Assembly: GCA_965222205.1 (NCBI GenBank)
Contig: OZ244932.1
Location: 1,612,001-1,676,000 of the forward strand
DNA length: 64,000 nucleotides
Origin: RHLJ01 sp965222205
GTDB lineage: Bacteria > Bacteroidota > Rhodothermia > Balneolales > Balneolaceae
Reading direction: 5' to 3'
Shown here: positions 17,183 through 27,418 of the stretch, one piece after another
Position numbering within the stretch: position 1 is the stretch's first letter
Layout of the letters: the number at the start of each line of letters is the position of its first letter
Notes under the pieces: model-generated
Seen by the model: the letters and a program-made list of their open reading frames with translations, nothing else
What the model was told of the DNA's origin: nothing
The model's database searches: none
Position numbers and translations under genes: made by a program

Positions 17183-20100
17183 AAATCAATTCCGATTGAA
17201 AAGTAATGAACCGCTCCGGGGTTAAACCCTCCTCTACCATAAGACCATGCCATATCGTAACGAAGTGGAAGACCGAACACGATGGTTCTTAGCCCAAATC
17301 CTGCCCCCGCAAGAATATCACCATCAATTGAGTTAAACTGAATGGTTTCGTTTCCGGGAACTGGTTCGTCTACTCTGGAGCTTGTTGTTAGATCGTAATA
17401 GGTTACAACTTCTTCTCCTAACCGGAAATCCAATTCTTTAGGGTTTTCGTTAATAATAACTGGTTGCCCTAACCGGTTTTGAAATGTCTGGGTGATATCA
17501 AATCCCCATGCAGTTCCCACATCCACAAAGAAAGCTCCTGTAATATTATACAGAGGTAGAATTGGGATTGCTCCAGGTACAATTGCTGCAAATAACGGGA
17601 ACCTGAACTCCGTATTTATGAGAGCAAATTTGTTACCATAGATAGCATTGTATTCATATCCTCTTAATGGCACTGCCGGCAGCGTAAAGAATGTATCTGC
17701 TAGTCTGTCTAATGGAATGCCGTTATCAGACCAACGCTGATTTATCCAGCCTTGCATACCGCCCATGAAGTATGTCTGGGAGTCTTTTCCAAAAGAAGCC
17801 CCTCCTGATCCTCGAAACGCCAGAGAATAATTTGTACCCAAATTAATATAGTGGCGGAAATCACCCAATACCGATGCGAACAGTGGGGAATCGTTTCCGA
17901 GCGCCGGACTCCCTGAAAGACTAACTGAATACCTTGTTCCTCCTCTAGGTGTGATGAACCCCGGTAATGTGGCATCTTTCGTGTAAGAGAGCTGAGGATA
18001 AAGAAATGAACTGTTTAAATTCTGAGACTCAGTTTCTTGTCCAGGTAATCCAAAAAAGATTGACAAAGGGTTAAATACACTGTCATAATCTCTCACAAGG
18101 CCAATCCAGGAAGCTCCGAAATCAATCCTCCTGAACTTATCGATTGGATACTGGGCATTAAATGCAGCTCCGAATGTTCTGAATCGCAACAATTCCCCAT
18201 ATAAGGTTTGATACTGACGCGAAGAATGGAAATACGAGAAAAACAGATTTGTTCGGTTTTTAAGGTATCCGTATTGAATGGAATAATCGCTGTTTCTTAA
18301 ATCGGTCTGGAAGTTAGTACCCATTGCCAATTGGTGATCACCTAATAAATCACTGATCAAAAACTGAGTGAGCGCATAAGTACCATAGGTTGATGCTGAA
18401 ATTGATGGGCTGTAGGCGATGTCTGTGCTAAAAGTAAGACGGTATTCGTGTGGCAGATATCTTCCATCATCGGTAACATTATCTTCTAACTCGAAAATAA
18501 ATTCATCCACTAACGTTAGTGTGGTATCCTGAATAACCTCTTCCGAGAATACGTAATTTCTAAAGTCGATCTCACCACTTTGCTCAAAAGTACTGTTTCG
18601 TTCTTCTTCCGTCATCTGAGCTTCTTCAGCTTCTTTTTCTATTTGTGTTCTTTCCGCTCCGGTAAACACTCCTTCTTTATACATCTCCTGAGCGTACAAT
18701 GTAGCAGGAACTCTTTCACTTTGGCTCTCCGTTGCTCTTCGCTGCGCCCAGTAGTTCTTTTCAAGAGGCTCAGTTTTTTTCCTTGAGAAAGGAGTTTTCA
18801 ACAAAAAGATATCCAGATATCCTTCATTTATTGAGCTAAGTGCAATTCTGCTGCCATCAGCACTAATTGAAAACTGAGATACACCTGCCTGGAGGTCGGT
18901 TAAGGGAACTGCATTTTGATTTTCAAACTCATACTCATAGATATTCTGGATTCCATTTTCATCAGAATTGAATACAAGTCTACCCGTTCTGGTAACATCT
19001 GGTTGATTTTCAGTCCATTCATCAGTAGCAGTTATACGTTCGGCATTACTTGCTCCAAACTCCACTTTATAAATATCTGTCTGATAGAAACTGAAATCAC
19101 TTAAGAGACGATAATCCAGTTTATAAGTATCAAGTTCTGTCTTAGACCCTCTGTCGGAAGCAAAATAAATCGACTTTGAGTCGCTCGACCAAACCGGTTG
19201 CTTATCAGAAAAGAAATCGCTCGTTACATTAGTTAATTCTTCAGTCTGTAAATTGTATACAAAAATATCCTGAAATGGACCGATATTTCCATCAAAAGCC
19301 AGTTTAGTTCCATCCGGAGACCATGCCACTGATTCGATTGCATCAAGGTTTTTAAATTTGATTTTCTCTGTCTTTCCGGTTCGATAATTAACAATTGCTA
19401 TATCATCGTTTCCTTTTGTTTTTGTAGATAACGCAATGTATTGCCCATCCGGAGACCAGGTAAGATTAGGGTTTAAGATATTCAGCTCTTCGAAGTCAGG
19501 ATTATCTTCTCCACGAACCAATGTCTTTAATCTCCTTCCATTCAATGCATCAATTACGATGATATCAAAATAGCCTCTTTTATTGGTAATGAATGCAATC
19601 TTATCGCCCTGAGGAGAAATAGCGGGACTTGTATTATAACTACCATAATCGCCACGTTTTGTCATCAGAGTGGCAATGCTTTTGGCATTTTCACGCTGGG
19701 CTACTTCTGGGAAATAACGTTCTTTCAGGTGTTGTTCCCAGCGTTCCGATAGTTCTTCAACGGTTAATCCAAGCGCGTCTGAGAATCCATATTCTATACT
19801 GCGACTGGTTTTAATTCGATTAAGGATTTCTGCAATTTTTTCGCGACCGTATTCTTCCACAATAAAATTCCATACTGATTGTCCTCCCCGATACGAGTAA
19901 TATCCGCTTAAATATCTTATTGGAGGAAGATATCCATTTATAACCGCATCACGGATAAACATATCGGTATTAGTATCCCAACCCAGGGCAGTATACTCTG
20001 CCAAACCTTCCTCAAACCAAAGTGGGAAAACAAGTTGAATATTGTTTCTGAGAATGGACTGGATTGATCCCCCATAAAACATATCGTTGAAAACGGCATG

Positions 20101-20529
20101 TACAAGCTCGTGATGGAGTGTTCTCCTGAAATCGTTGTAATCTCCTGCAAAAGGAACAGTCATTCGGTTTTTGGCTTTATCAGTCACTCCGCCAATACCT
20201 TCTGCACTTGTGGGGAGAGCTACCACATTCGTTTGGGAAAAATCATTGTGAGAATCGTAAACAATAAGTGGAATACGATCTACTATTTCATGGTTGAAGT
20301 CATTCTGAAGCTGTTTGTAAGCCGATTCAAGGCTTTGTGCTGCAAACTCAGCTAATTCATAATTCTTTTCACCGTAGTAATAGATATCAAAATGTTTTGA
20401 CTGGATAAATCTCCATTCAAAATCCTGATACTGAACACGGTTCTTACCAAATGAAAAATACTGGGCGTTAAGGGTTGGAAGCCCAACACATAATGACAAG
20501 AAGAAAACAGCTATTATTTTTACTCTCAT
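17179..20529 (-). CDS. Gluzincin-like, TolB-propeller and outer-membrane barrel protein
   Basis: An 1116-residue exported protein with three parts. After the signal peptide (FFLSLCVGLPTLNA|Q), residues 25-270 contain H140-ExxH ('HHELVHAVF') with a downstream 'WFEEGLAEY', the metal-binding pattern of peptidase-MA-like gluzincins. Residues 280-600 hold repeated PD40/TolB propeller blades ('SPDGQYIALS', 'SPDGTKLAFDG', 'SSDSKSIYFASD', 'SADGSRIALSS'). From about 690 to the end is a beta-barrel with Omp85-type features, ending in an aromatic-rich strand (HYFSIGIDF). This architecture is known in Bacteroidota, but the substrate is not. It is the last gene of the rnr-side minus-strand block, 18 bp below rnr. 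Confidence 0.85.
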   Translation of the reverse strand: MRVKIIAVFFLSLCVGLPTLNAQYFSFGKNRVQYQDFEWRFIQSKHFDIYYYGEKNYELAEFAAQSLESAYKQLQNDFNHEIVDRIPLIVYDSHNDFSQTNVVALPTSAEGIGGVTDKAKNRMTVPFAGDYNDFRRTLHHELVHAVFNDMFYGGSIQSILRNNIQLVFPLWFEEGLAEYTALGWDTNTDMFIRDAVINGYLPPIRYLSGYYSYRGGQSVWNFIVEEYGREKIAEILNRIKTSRSIEYGFSDALGLTVEELSERWEQHLKERYFPEVAQRENAKSIATLMTKRGDYGSYNTSPAISPQGDKIAFITNKRGYFDIIVIDALNGRRLKTLVRGEDNPDFEELNILNPNLTWSPDGQYIALSTKTKGNDDIAIVNYRTGKTEKIKFKNLDAIESVAWSPDGTKLAFDGNIGPFQDIFVYNLQTEELTNVTSDFFSDKQPVWSSDSKSIYFASDRGSKTELDTYKLDYRLLSDFSFYQTDIYKVEFGASNAERITATDEWTENQPDVTRTGRLVFNSDENGIQNIYEYEFENQNAVPLTDLQAGVSQFSISADGSRIALSSINEGYLDIFLLKTPFSRKKTEPLEKNYWAQRRATESQSERVPATLYAQEMYKEGVFTGAERTQIEKEAEEAQMTEEERNSTFEQSGEIDFRNYVFSEEVIQDTTLTLVDEFIFELEDNVTDDGRYLPHEYRLTFSTDIAYSPSISASTYGTYALTQFLISDLLGDHQLAMGTNFQTDLRNSDYSIQYGYLKNRTNLFFSYFHSSRQYQTLYGELLRFRTFGAAFNAQYPIDKFRRIDFGASWIGLVRDYDSVFNPLSIFFGLPGQETESQNLNSSFLYPQLSYTKDATLPGFITPRGGTRYSVSLSGSPALGNDSPLFASVLGDFRHYINLGTNYSLAFRGSGGASFGKDSQTYFMGGMQGWINQRWSDNGIPLDRLADTFFTLPAVPLRGYEYNAIYGNKFALINTEFRFPLFAAIVPGAIPILPLYNITGAFFVDVGTAWGFDITQTFQNRLGQPVIINENPKELDFRLGEEVVTYYDLTTSSRVDEPVPGNETIQFNSIDGDILAGAGFGLRTIVFGLPLRYDMAWSYGRGGFNPGAVHYFSIGIDF

Positions 20530-20547
20530 AACAATACTAATTGTGGT

Positions 20548-22701
20548 TTATGCCGGAACGAAGTCAATTTGTCGCTTTTGATGATTCACACTATCTACAC
20601 GGATACGAATATCATCCCCTAATTGAAAGGTTTTCTTACTGGATCTGCCAATTAAACTATGGCTTCGTTGATCGTAGTTGTAATAATCGCCTTTCATGTC
20701 GCTTACTCTAATCATGCCTTCGCAATGTATCTCTTTTAGATTAACAAAAATACCTCTTTCGGTGACCCCGCTGATCACCCCATCAAAGGTTTCGCCAATC
20801 TTGTTACTTAAAAACTCCACCTGCTTTAATTTAATAGAATCACGTTCAGCATCAACAGCTACACGTTCACGTTCACTACAATGCTGTCCGTTTTTGCTTA
20901 GGGTGTCGAAATTATAAGCGACAGATCCGGAAGCATATCCTTTAAGCAATCGATGGACAATAACATCAGGGTAACGGCGGATCGGACTGGTAAAGTGTGC
21001 ATAATGTTGAAACCCAAGCCCAAAGTGCCCGATATTATTAGGACTGTACTCTGCTTTGGCCATTGCTCTCAGGGTTAGCTCGTTTACGATAGTTTCAACA
21101 CTGGTGCCTTTTACATCATTCAGGAGCTTATTTATTGTTTTCGGAGACACCTTATTTCCGAGTTCAAAATTGACTCCAATCGGCTTAACCTGATCAGCTA
21201 CTGCCGCCAGTTTTTTGTCATCCGGTTTATCATGTACCCTGTAAAAGAACGGATACAGGTTCTTGCTTTTTCTTTTTCCTGATGATTCCCTGAGTTTATC
21301 AATATGAATAGCTACTGTTTTATTTGCCATTAACATGCATTCCTCAATCAAGCGGTGCGCGAAGATTCTTTTTTTAAGGATTACTTTAATTGGCTTGCCA
21401 TGCTCATCTAATACAAAACGAGGTTCGGGGCTGTCAAAATCAATAGCGCCTTCTCTGAATCGTTTTTCCATCAGAGTTTTTGCTAGTTTTCCCGCGAGGT
21501 GAACTTCCTTTTTATATTTGTGATTTTTCCCATCCAGAATTTCCTGAGCCTGCTCATAAGTAAATCGTTGTTTAGAGTGGATTGCGGTTTCCTCAACTGA
21601 ATAATCCACCAGATTTCCATCCTTATCGATTTCCATGAAGCAGCTATAGGTTAGCTTATCTTCATTAGGGCGAAGACTGCATACTCCATTACTTAAACGT
21701 TCAGGAAGCATAGGTATCACTCTATCTACCAAATAAATGCTGGTTCCACGCTCAAAAGCTTCGGTATCGAGTGGAGTTTCAGGCTTCACGTAGTTTGTGA
21801 CATCCGCGATGTGCACACCCAGGTAGTAATTCCCTTTTTCGTTAAAAGAGATACTAAGTGCGTCATCGAAATCTTTGGCATCAGCAGGGTCAATGGTAAA
21901 AACGTTTTCATTTCTAAGATCTCTCCTCCTCGCAATTTCCTCTTCAGGTATCTGATCAGGAATAGTTTTGGCAAAACGTTCTACTTCGGGAGGAAACTCA
22001 GCAACTAGTTCATTTTCAGCCAAAATGGAGAGAATATTCGCGTCGTTACTTCCCGATTTTCCAAGTATTGAAGTGATTTTAGCTTCCGGCAACGCTTGTT
22101 GATGTACCCATTTTTCGAGAGTGAAAATTACTTTATCGTCCTTTTGAGCACGGTGCAGGTTTTCGGGTAACACATAAAAATCGGTATGAGCAGACTTTGT
22201 GTCCGGCTCAATGATATAGGTTTTGGTACCGGTTCGTTTAAGTGTTCCTACGTAAAAATCTTTCCCTCGCTTAGCAATCTCAACTACTCTGCCTTTTGGT
22301 TGGCCAGACCTATTGTTGCCATGTGTTAATTTTACTCTTACTGTGTCTCCCTGAAGAGCCGTTCCAACATCCCGGCGATGGATTTTAATATCTTCATCCA
22401 TGCCTTCAACCAACACAAAACCCATTCCTGTTTGTGTAATTTGGATAGTGCCTTCAATCAGCCCATCATCTTTAGATTTTGATGAACCTTTCTTTTTCAT
22501 TTGAATACTCTTCCCCTGCCGGGTTACCAATTGCTTACTCGACAGACTATTTATAGCCTTATCGAGACGCTTTACCTCTTTTTTGCTGCTTAATTGTAAT
22601 ACACTTTTAATCGTCTCTTTCGACAGATTTGATTCAGGGCTGTTTTTTACTAAATCCAGTACTATTTCTTCCAGTGTGCTTAGCCTCTGATTTCTACTCA
22701 T
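20548..22701 (-). CDS. rnr: Ribonuclease R
   Basis: A 717-residue 3'-5' exoribonuclease of the RNB family, active on structured RNA in the cytoplasm. The sequence reads as an N-terminal winged-helix/basic region (about 1-75), two cold-shock domains (about 80-230), the RNB catalytic core with 'DPADAKDFDDAL' supplying the metal-binding aspartates, and 'HFGLGFQHYAHFTSPIRRYPD' at its end. A C-terminal S1 domain closes it ('FDGVISGVTERGIFVNL', 'GDDIRIRVDSVN'). The length is normal. It starts 7 bp after the TamB-like stop. Confidence 0.96.
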   Translation of the reverse strand: MSRNQRLSTLEEIVLDLVKNSPESNLSKETIKSVLQLSSKKEVKRLDKAINSLSSKQLVTRQGKSIQMKKKGSSKSKDDGLIEGTIQITQTGMGFVLVEGMDEDIKIHRRDVGTALQGDTVRVKLTHGNNRSGQPKGRVVEIAKRGKDFYVGTLKRTGTKTYIIEPDTKSAHTDFYVLPENLHRAQKDDKVIFTLEKWVHQQALPEAKITSILGKSGSNDANILSILAENELVAEFPPEVERFAKTIPDQIPEEEIARRRDLRNENVFTIDPADAKDFDDALSISFNEKGNYYLGVHIADVTNYVKPETPLDTEAFERGTSIYLVDRVIPMLPERLSNGVCSLRPNEDKLTYSCFMEIDKDGNLVDYSVEETAIHSKQRFTYEQAQEILDGKNHKYKKEVHLAGKLAKTLMEKRFREGAIDFDSPEPRFVLDEHGKPIKVILKKRIFAHRLIEECMLMANKTVAIHIDKLRESSGKRKSKNLYPFFYRVHDKPDDKKLAAVADQVKPIGVNFELGNKVSPKTINKLLNDVKGTSVETIVNELTLRAMAKAEYSPNNIGHFGLGFQHYAHFTSPIRRYPDVIVHRLLKGYASGSVAYNFDTLSKNGQHCSERERVAVDAERDSIKLKQVEFLSNKIGETFDGVISGVTERGIFVNLKEIHCEGMIRVSDMKGDYYNYDQRSHSLIGRSSKKTFQLGDDIRIRVDSVNHQKRQIDFVPA

Positions 22702-22708
22702 TCATTCC

Positions 22709-25700
22709 TTATTTCGATGGGGGATTCTGATTTTCTGATTGTTCTTCTGATTCTTCCTCTTCTTTATCTTTTGTCCCAAAAAGCTTTCTAAAAGGATTAG
22801 CTAATTTTCTAAAAAATTCATTCCAACTATTAAAACTTACTTCGGCTTCAAGCCCTACTCCATTAATATCCTGACCTTGCTGACCATCTTCAACCCCTCC
22901 AAAATTACTGAATGTTGGATCCTGACGATGAAACGCCGTAACTGATAATGTTTGATTGATTCGGTAGGTGGCTCCGATATCTCCAATATTAGACTGTGCC
23001 CCGGTAATTTGTCCTTCTCTGCTTAAAATAATACGGTCGTTATAAAGCCGAAGTGCTACTGCCAGGTCTACATTGTTATAGGTATTAAGGTTAAAATCGA
23101 TATCTAAACTACCAATGTCACTTCTCAATAAAGAATTAATCTGATTAGATAATAAAGGGCTTATAACCTGACTTGAGAGCAACGGATTCAATACAGCGCC
23201 ACTTCCTGAAAAATTATCCGTGAAGGAGTTTGTTGTACTTGAAGTTGACGATGTTGACGGAATGAAATCACCCATTAAAAGAAAACTGGTAGCCTGAATT
23301 AACTTTTCGTCTTCATTTCGGTTTAAAGAATTGATTTGGGTTGAAAGTGTAGTATTCTGGCGCGATTCAAAGGTATTTGGAAGCCTGAAAAAGAAATTAT
23401 TTTCAATACTGTTAAGAGATCCTTCGATATTTAGTACCAATTGAACCGGAACCCGCTGAGAAGTTTCCTGATCTATGTCTGCTCTGGCCCGGGTAAGGGT
23501 ATTGATATCAGGTCGTGCTTCATATACTGCTTCCAGATCGAGGCGCGCATCAGTAGGAGAACCTTCCCAGATAATTGTTCCCCCCGGTGAAATCTCAAAT
23601 CTTCGGGTAAAAATATCACCACTAACAAAGTTGTAGTTCCCCCCGGAAATATCGAACTGACCAAACATACTAAGTTCTTCATCCTGAAGTTGAATCCTCA
23701 GCCTACCAGTTCCGTTTGCTGTAATCATGTCTCCCGTAATGGGATCGAAAATCAGTCGAACCGTCATGGGTTGATTGGCTACAAATTGGAGATCAAGGGT
23801 AAAACGCTCGATGAAAGTCCGGTCAAATGGGTCTTCTCCCTCAGTAGGTGTAAACTCAGTTTCTAAGTTTGCAGTACCTGAACTCCTTTTTTGAGCAACA
23901 GAAAAATCATCCACGAACCGAATAAACTTATTATCCTCATCAAACTCCGTTTCTTCCAGAAGTGGAATTCCAATATTGGAAAAGTCTGATATATAAACCG
24001 GAGTGGCTGTTGAAAGAACCGGGTTAAGATTTGTTCCTGTCATCCGGATAGTGCTGGTTCCATAGGCATCTCCAAAAAAGGGTGCTGTGGGATCTAAAGA
24101 GCTATTGAGGAATTGGAATTCATCCATTTGAAGCTCAAGGTCGATAAGGTGTATTTGCTGGAAGTCATTCAAATTGTACGTTCCACTCAAAATTGCAGAA
24201 CCACCTGAAGGATCAATAATAAATAAGTCCTGGAAATCAAGCCCGTTTTCCCTGGAAAAATTCAACATACCTTGACCATAATAAAACGTATCCAGGAATC
24301 TGGGCTTCATATACACTGCGTCATCCATCCCCACAGCATAATCTACATTGAAATCATACGTATCCAGGTTTCCCCATACGTAACCACTTCCTGATGCCTT
24401 TCCTGACATCTCAGCAAATACTTTGGGGGCGATAAACGGTATAACCCATAAATCCACATTATCAAATTCCAGATCGAAACTAAAGAGTGAGTCCTTATCA
24501 GGAAACTCTCCATTCTCCGGGGCTAAAACGTATCCATTTAGTTCAATATCCTGTCCAAGCCGGGCATTTCGCACAAAGTACTCCGGATATTTAGTGGAAT
24601 CTGTATTGATGGAAATATTAGTATCGAACCGATTTAATTCACTGTTAAATACACTGTTTATGTTTACATCACCCACTACGTTTTCATCCAGACCTAATTC
24701 AAAAACATTAAGTTCCCCCTGGATAGTAGGTATTCGTGTTAAAGAACGGGTTGTAAATCTTCCATCCAGTTCACCTGAAAAGTCAATCCGTCCATTAATT
24801 AGCGTTGAAATTCGAGATAAATCAACACTTCGGATTACATAGTTAACAGAATCGGAAGGAAGATTACTGAAGGTGCCATCTACACTTAAAAATTCTTCAA
24901 GATTAGAAAAAGTAAAGTCCTGAAATGTAAGTTTATTTCCGGGCTGATAGCTTACAAACGGGATGCCTTCGTTTTGCCACTTGTATACTTCACTACCTAA
25001 TTCAAAATCACGTACAGTTAGATCCAGACTGGAATCCTTTAGCGCAATCTCGCCGGTGAGCTCCAACAAGGCTTCATCTGCAATTTCGGTTAAACGTTGA
25101 GAGAATAAGACCGAATCTTCCTCCATATCCAGTGACATATTGAAACTACTTGCTGATATAAACTCTGTTTCTATACCTGAAGACTGAATCTGAGCCCTTA
25201 AACTACTGAAGTCTTTGATTTTTTCCCGTTTTCTAAAACTACCGGTTATCTGAAATACTAAAGAATCGGCTTTTGAATTTTTATAACTGAACTCAGGATC
25301 CGTTACCGAAGCGTTGAAAAGTAACCTCTCGCTGTTAACATTAAAGTTTGAATTGATTTCAGCTTGCGAACTTAACGCGGGTATCGTCGGGAAATAGGCT
25401 TTCACTAAATCCAAATTCTTTAATGATATACCTGCACTAAAATTTTGATCTGTGACCTGAGGCTGTAGTATTTCGTTTCTCTGTATGCCTGTTAAGAGTA
25501 TTTCTTCTTGTATTCTATTCTCGAAATAGTTTACCCAGAACGGAGCAAGTTCTAGTATATCATTCGGGTCAAATTGACCATTTACATCCAGATCAAATGC
25601 GGTAGAAGTAATTCTTAGTATTCGTGTGTTTAAGCCGGGTTCATTGAAATCCGCATAAATCTGATGCAAGGGTAGCGTATCGCCATTTACTACTGAAAAA

Positions 25701-27415
25701 GGAATATCTAAACTAACCTGACCGTAGATGTTTTCACGATTCGAACCACTTAAAAACATTTCGTAATCTAAATCAAGAAAAGCTTCTGCCATTGCTTCAG
25801 ACTGAGTCAACGCTTTCAGGTTGAGATTTTTCGCGTTTCCGGTAAACTCGATAGAAGGAATAGAATCGGTTAACTGAATGGTTCCCATTCCTCTCACTTC
25901 TGTTTCGGGAGATTGTAATGCAAAAGAAGGCGAAACTATGCCTGAATCCCAGTTCCCGGTTATCGATAGGCTGTCGTAGTTTACTCCGTTTATAGATCCA
26001 TTCCGGAAATCAAAACTGGCTTCTCCAACCGATTGTTTAATCTTTTTAAGGCTCGAGGTTTCCACATTGATGGTGCCGGATATGTCTGACTGCACAATTT
26101 GATCGGTAAAGAGTTCTCCTAGGTTAACACTGTCCAGTGTCGCTAAAGCATTAAAAGAAAGCTCGTCGTTAAAAAGAAGTGTACTTTCGAATAAAGCACT
26201 CCCTCTGGCTCCCGACATTTCTACCAAGCTGTTCAGATTTTGCGCGCTCCCGGATGTTTTGATATCAAAACTCGATGTTTTTATTGCATTGAGTTGTTGA
26301 GCAGTGATGTTTTTGAACACGTTGTTGATGTCGGTAGAATCGAGGTAGATATCATGAATCTCAGAATCGAAATACAGTGCCTGAGGTTGCGAAGGATTTT
26401 TAACATAACCGAATCCTTCAAAACTGCTTTCTCCAAAGCCTAAAAGAAATTCATCAATCCATAAAGAATCCACACTTCCTTCTGCGGTCAAACTCAAAGA
26501 AAGGTTTTTCTCCGGGTAAGGATACTCTTTAAAAAATCTTTCTATTAATGATGGCACCAGCCTGAACTCATTTATTTCCAGCGTAAGATCAGATGTATTT
26601 AACTGGCTAAGAATATCACCTTGAAAAATATCCACCCCGTCAGCCTCCACACCAAAACGAAGTATCGAATTACCAAAATTGATGTTAAATGCATTGAGTT
26701 CCAAAAACTGATCATCACTAAAAACCTGGCCATACAAACTTATATTCTCTGCATCTAACTCAGGAATCTTCATGCCCAGCTGATCAATATCTACGAAACG
26801 ACCTTCCTCATTGTAATCTAAAAACATATTGATGTTCAAATCTTCGAAGGTCAAACTATCCAAGCCGTTTGGAAGATTTGGTAGTATTCCCTTCATCACG
26901 ACCGTTCCGTTCGACAGAACAACAGATGGAGCAAGGATTTCCACAAATGGATTTGCTGCTTCCCGGATTATTTCGGTAGTATCAGACTCAGGTACTTCTC
27001 TTTTTCTAATCGCATTGAGTAGAGACCGGGACGAATCTTTCTCAAGTAATAGTGTAGGAGAATTGATATTCAGGCTGTTTATAACAAAACGGTTTCTGAA
27101 TAACGCCCAGAAATCGAGTGTAGCAGCGATCGTATCTGTTTCAAAAATCGGGTTAGTAAGGCTGGAATCGGGATATAATGCCACATTCCTAAACTCGAAA
27201 CTTATAGGAAGTGTCCCTGAAAATTCTCCAAACTTAAGCACTCCCTGATGCTGTGTATTAAACCGTTTTTCAATTTCAGAAACGATATAATTTTTTGATA
27301 CAGGTAGCTGTAAAATCCCAAAACCAATCAATCCGACGGTACAGATTACCGCAATGGTAATACCAAGATATGTCCAGAAAACGGACCAGGTTTTATGTAA
27401 CCAGCGTATAGCCAT
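22709..27415 (-). CDS. tamB: TamB-like translocation and assembly module protein
   Basis: A 1568-residue AsmA/TamB-type protein. It has one N-terminal membrane helix (WTYLGITIAVICTVGLIGF) and then a very long periplasmic repeat of short beta strands, as in the groove-shaped proteins that move phospholipid or assist barrel assembly between the membranes. The C-terminal DUF490 region is clear: 'FDISGGNYNFVSGDIFTRRF', 'GGTIIWEGSPTDARLDL' and 'SGSGAVLNPLLSSQVISPLL'. The extreme C-terminus is an acidic/glutamine-rich tail (KEEEESEEQSENQNPP). There is no adjacent tamA; the barrel protein beyond rnr could serve, but this is only context. It lies 3 bp below aroB. Confidence 0.9.
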   Translation of the reverse strand: MAIRWLHKTWSVFWTYLGITIAVICTVGLIGFGILQLPVSKNYIVSEIEKRFNTQHQGVLKFGEFSGTLPISFEFRNVALYPDSSLTNPIFETDTIAATLDFWALFRNRFVINSLNINSPTLLLEKDSSRSLLNAIRKREVPESDTTEIIREAANPFVEILAPSVVLSNGTVVMKGILPNLPNGLDSLTFEDLNINMFLDYNEEGRFVDIDQLGMKIPELDAENISLYGQVFSDDQFLELNAFNINFGNSILRFGVEADGVDIFQGDILSQLNTSDLTLEINEFRLVPSLIERFFKEYPYPEKNLSLSLTAEGSVDSLWIDEFLLGFGESSFEGFGYVKNPSQPQALYFDSEIHDIYLDSTDINNVFKNITAQQLNAIKTSSFDIKTSGSAQNLNSLVEMSGARGSALFESTLLFNDELSFNALATLDSVNLGELFTDQIVQSDISGTINVETSSLKKIKQSVGEASFDFRNGSINGVNYDSLSITGNWDSGIVSPSFALQSPETEVRGMGTIQLTDSIPSIEFTGNAKNLNLKALTQSEAMAEAFLDLDYEMFLSGSNRENIYGQVSLDIPFSVVNGDTLPLHQIYADFNEPGLNTRILRITSTAFDLDVNGQFDPNDILELAPFWVNYFENRIQEEILLTGIQRNEILQPQVTDQNFSAGISLKNLDLVKAYFPTIPALSSQAEINSNFNVNSERLLFNASVTDPEFSYKNSKADSLVFQITGSFRKREKIKDFSSLRAQIQSSGIETEFISASSFNMSLDMEEDSVLFSQRLTEIADEALLELTGEIALKDSSLDLTVRDFELGSEVYKWQNEGIPFVSYQPGNKLTFQDFTFSNLEEFLSVDGTFSNLPSDSVNYVIRSVDLSRISTLINGRIDFSGELDGRFTTRSLTRIPTIQGELNVFELGLDENVVGDVNINSVFNSELNRFDTNISINTDSTKYPEYFVRNARLGQDIELNGYVLAPENGEFPDKDSLFSFDLEFDNVDLWVIPFIAPKVFAEMSGKASGSGYVWGNLDTYDFNVDYAVGMDDAVYMKPRFLDTFYYGQGMLNFSRENGLDFQDLFIIDPSGGSAILSGTYNLNDFQQIHLIDLELQMDEFQFLNSSLDPTAPFFGDAYGTSTIRMTGTNLNPVLSTATPVYISDFSNIGIPLLEETEFDEDNKFIRFVDDFSVAQKRSSGTANLETEFTPTEGEDPFDRTFIERFTLDLQFVANQPMTVRLIFDPITGDMITANGTGRLRIQLQDEELSMFGQFDISGGNYNFVSGDIFTRRFEISPGGTIIWEGSPTDARLDLEAVYEARPDINTLTRARADIDQETSQRVPVQLVLNIEGSLNSIENNFFFRLPNTFESRQNTTLSTQINSLNRNEDEKLIQATSFLLMGDFIPSTSSTSSTTNSFTDNFSGSGAVLNPLLSSQVISPLLSNQINSLLRSDIGSLDIDFNLNTYNNVDLAVALRLYNDRIILSREGQITGAQSNIGDIGATYRINQTLSVTAFHRQDPTFSNFGGVEDGQQGQDINGVGLEAEVSFNSWNEFFRKLANPFRKLFGTKDKEEEESEEQSENQNPPSK

Positions 27416-27418
27416 GAG

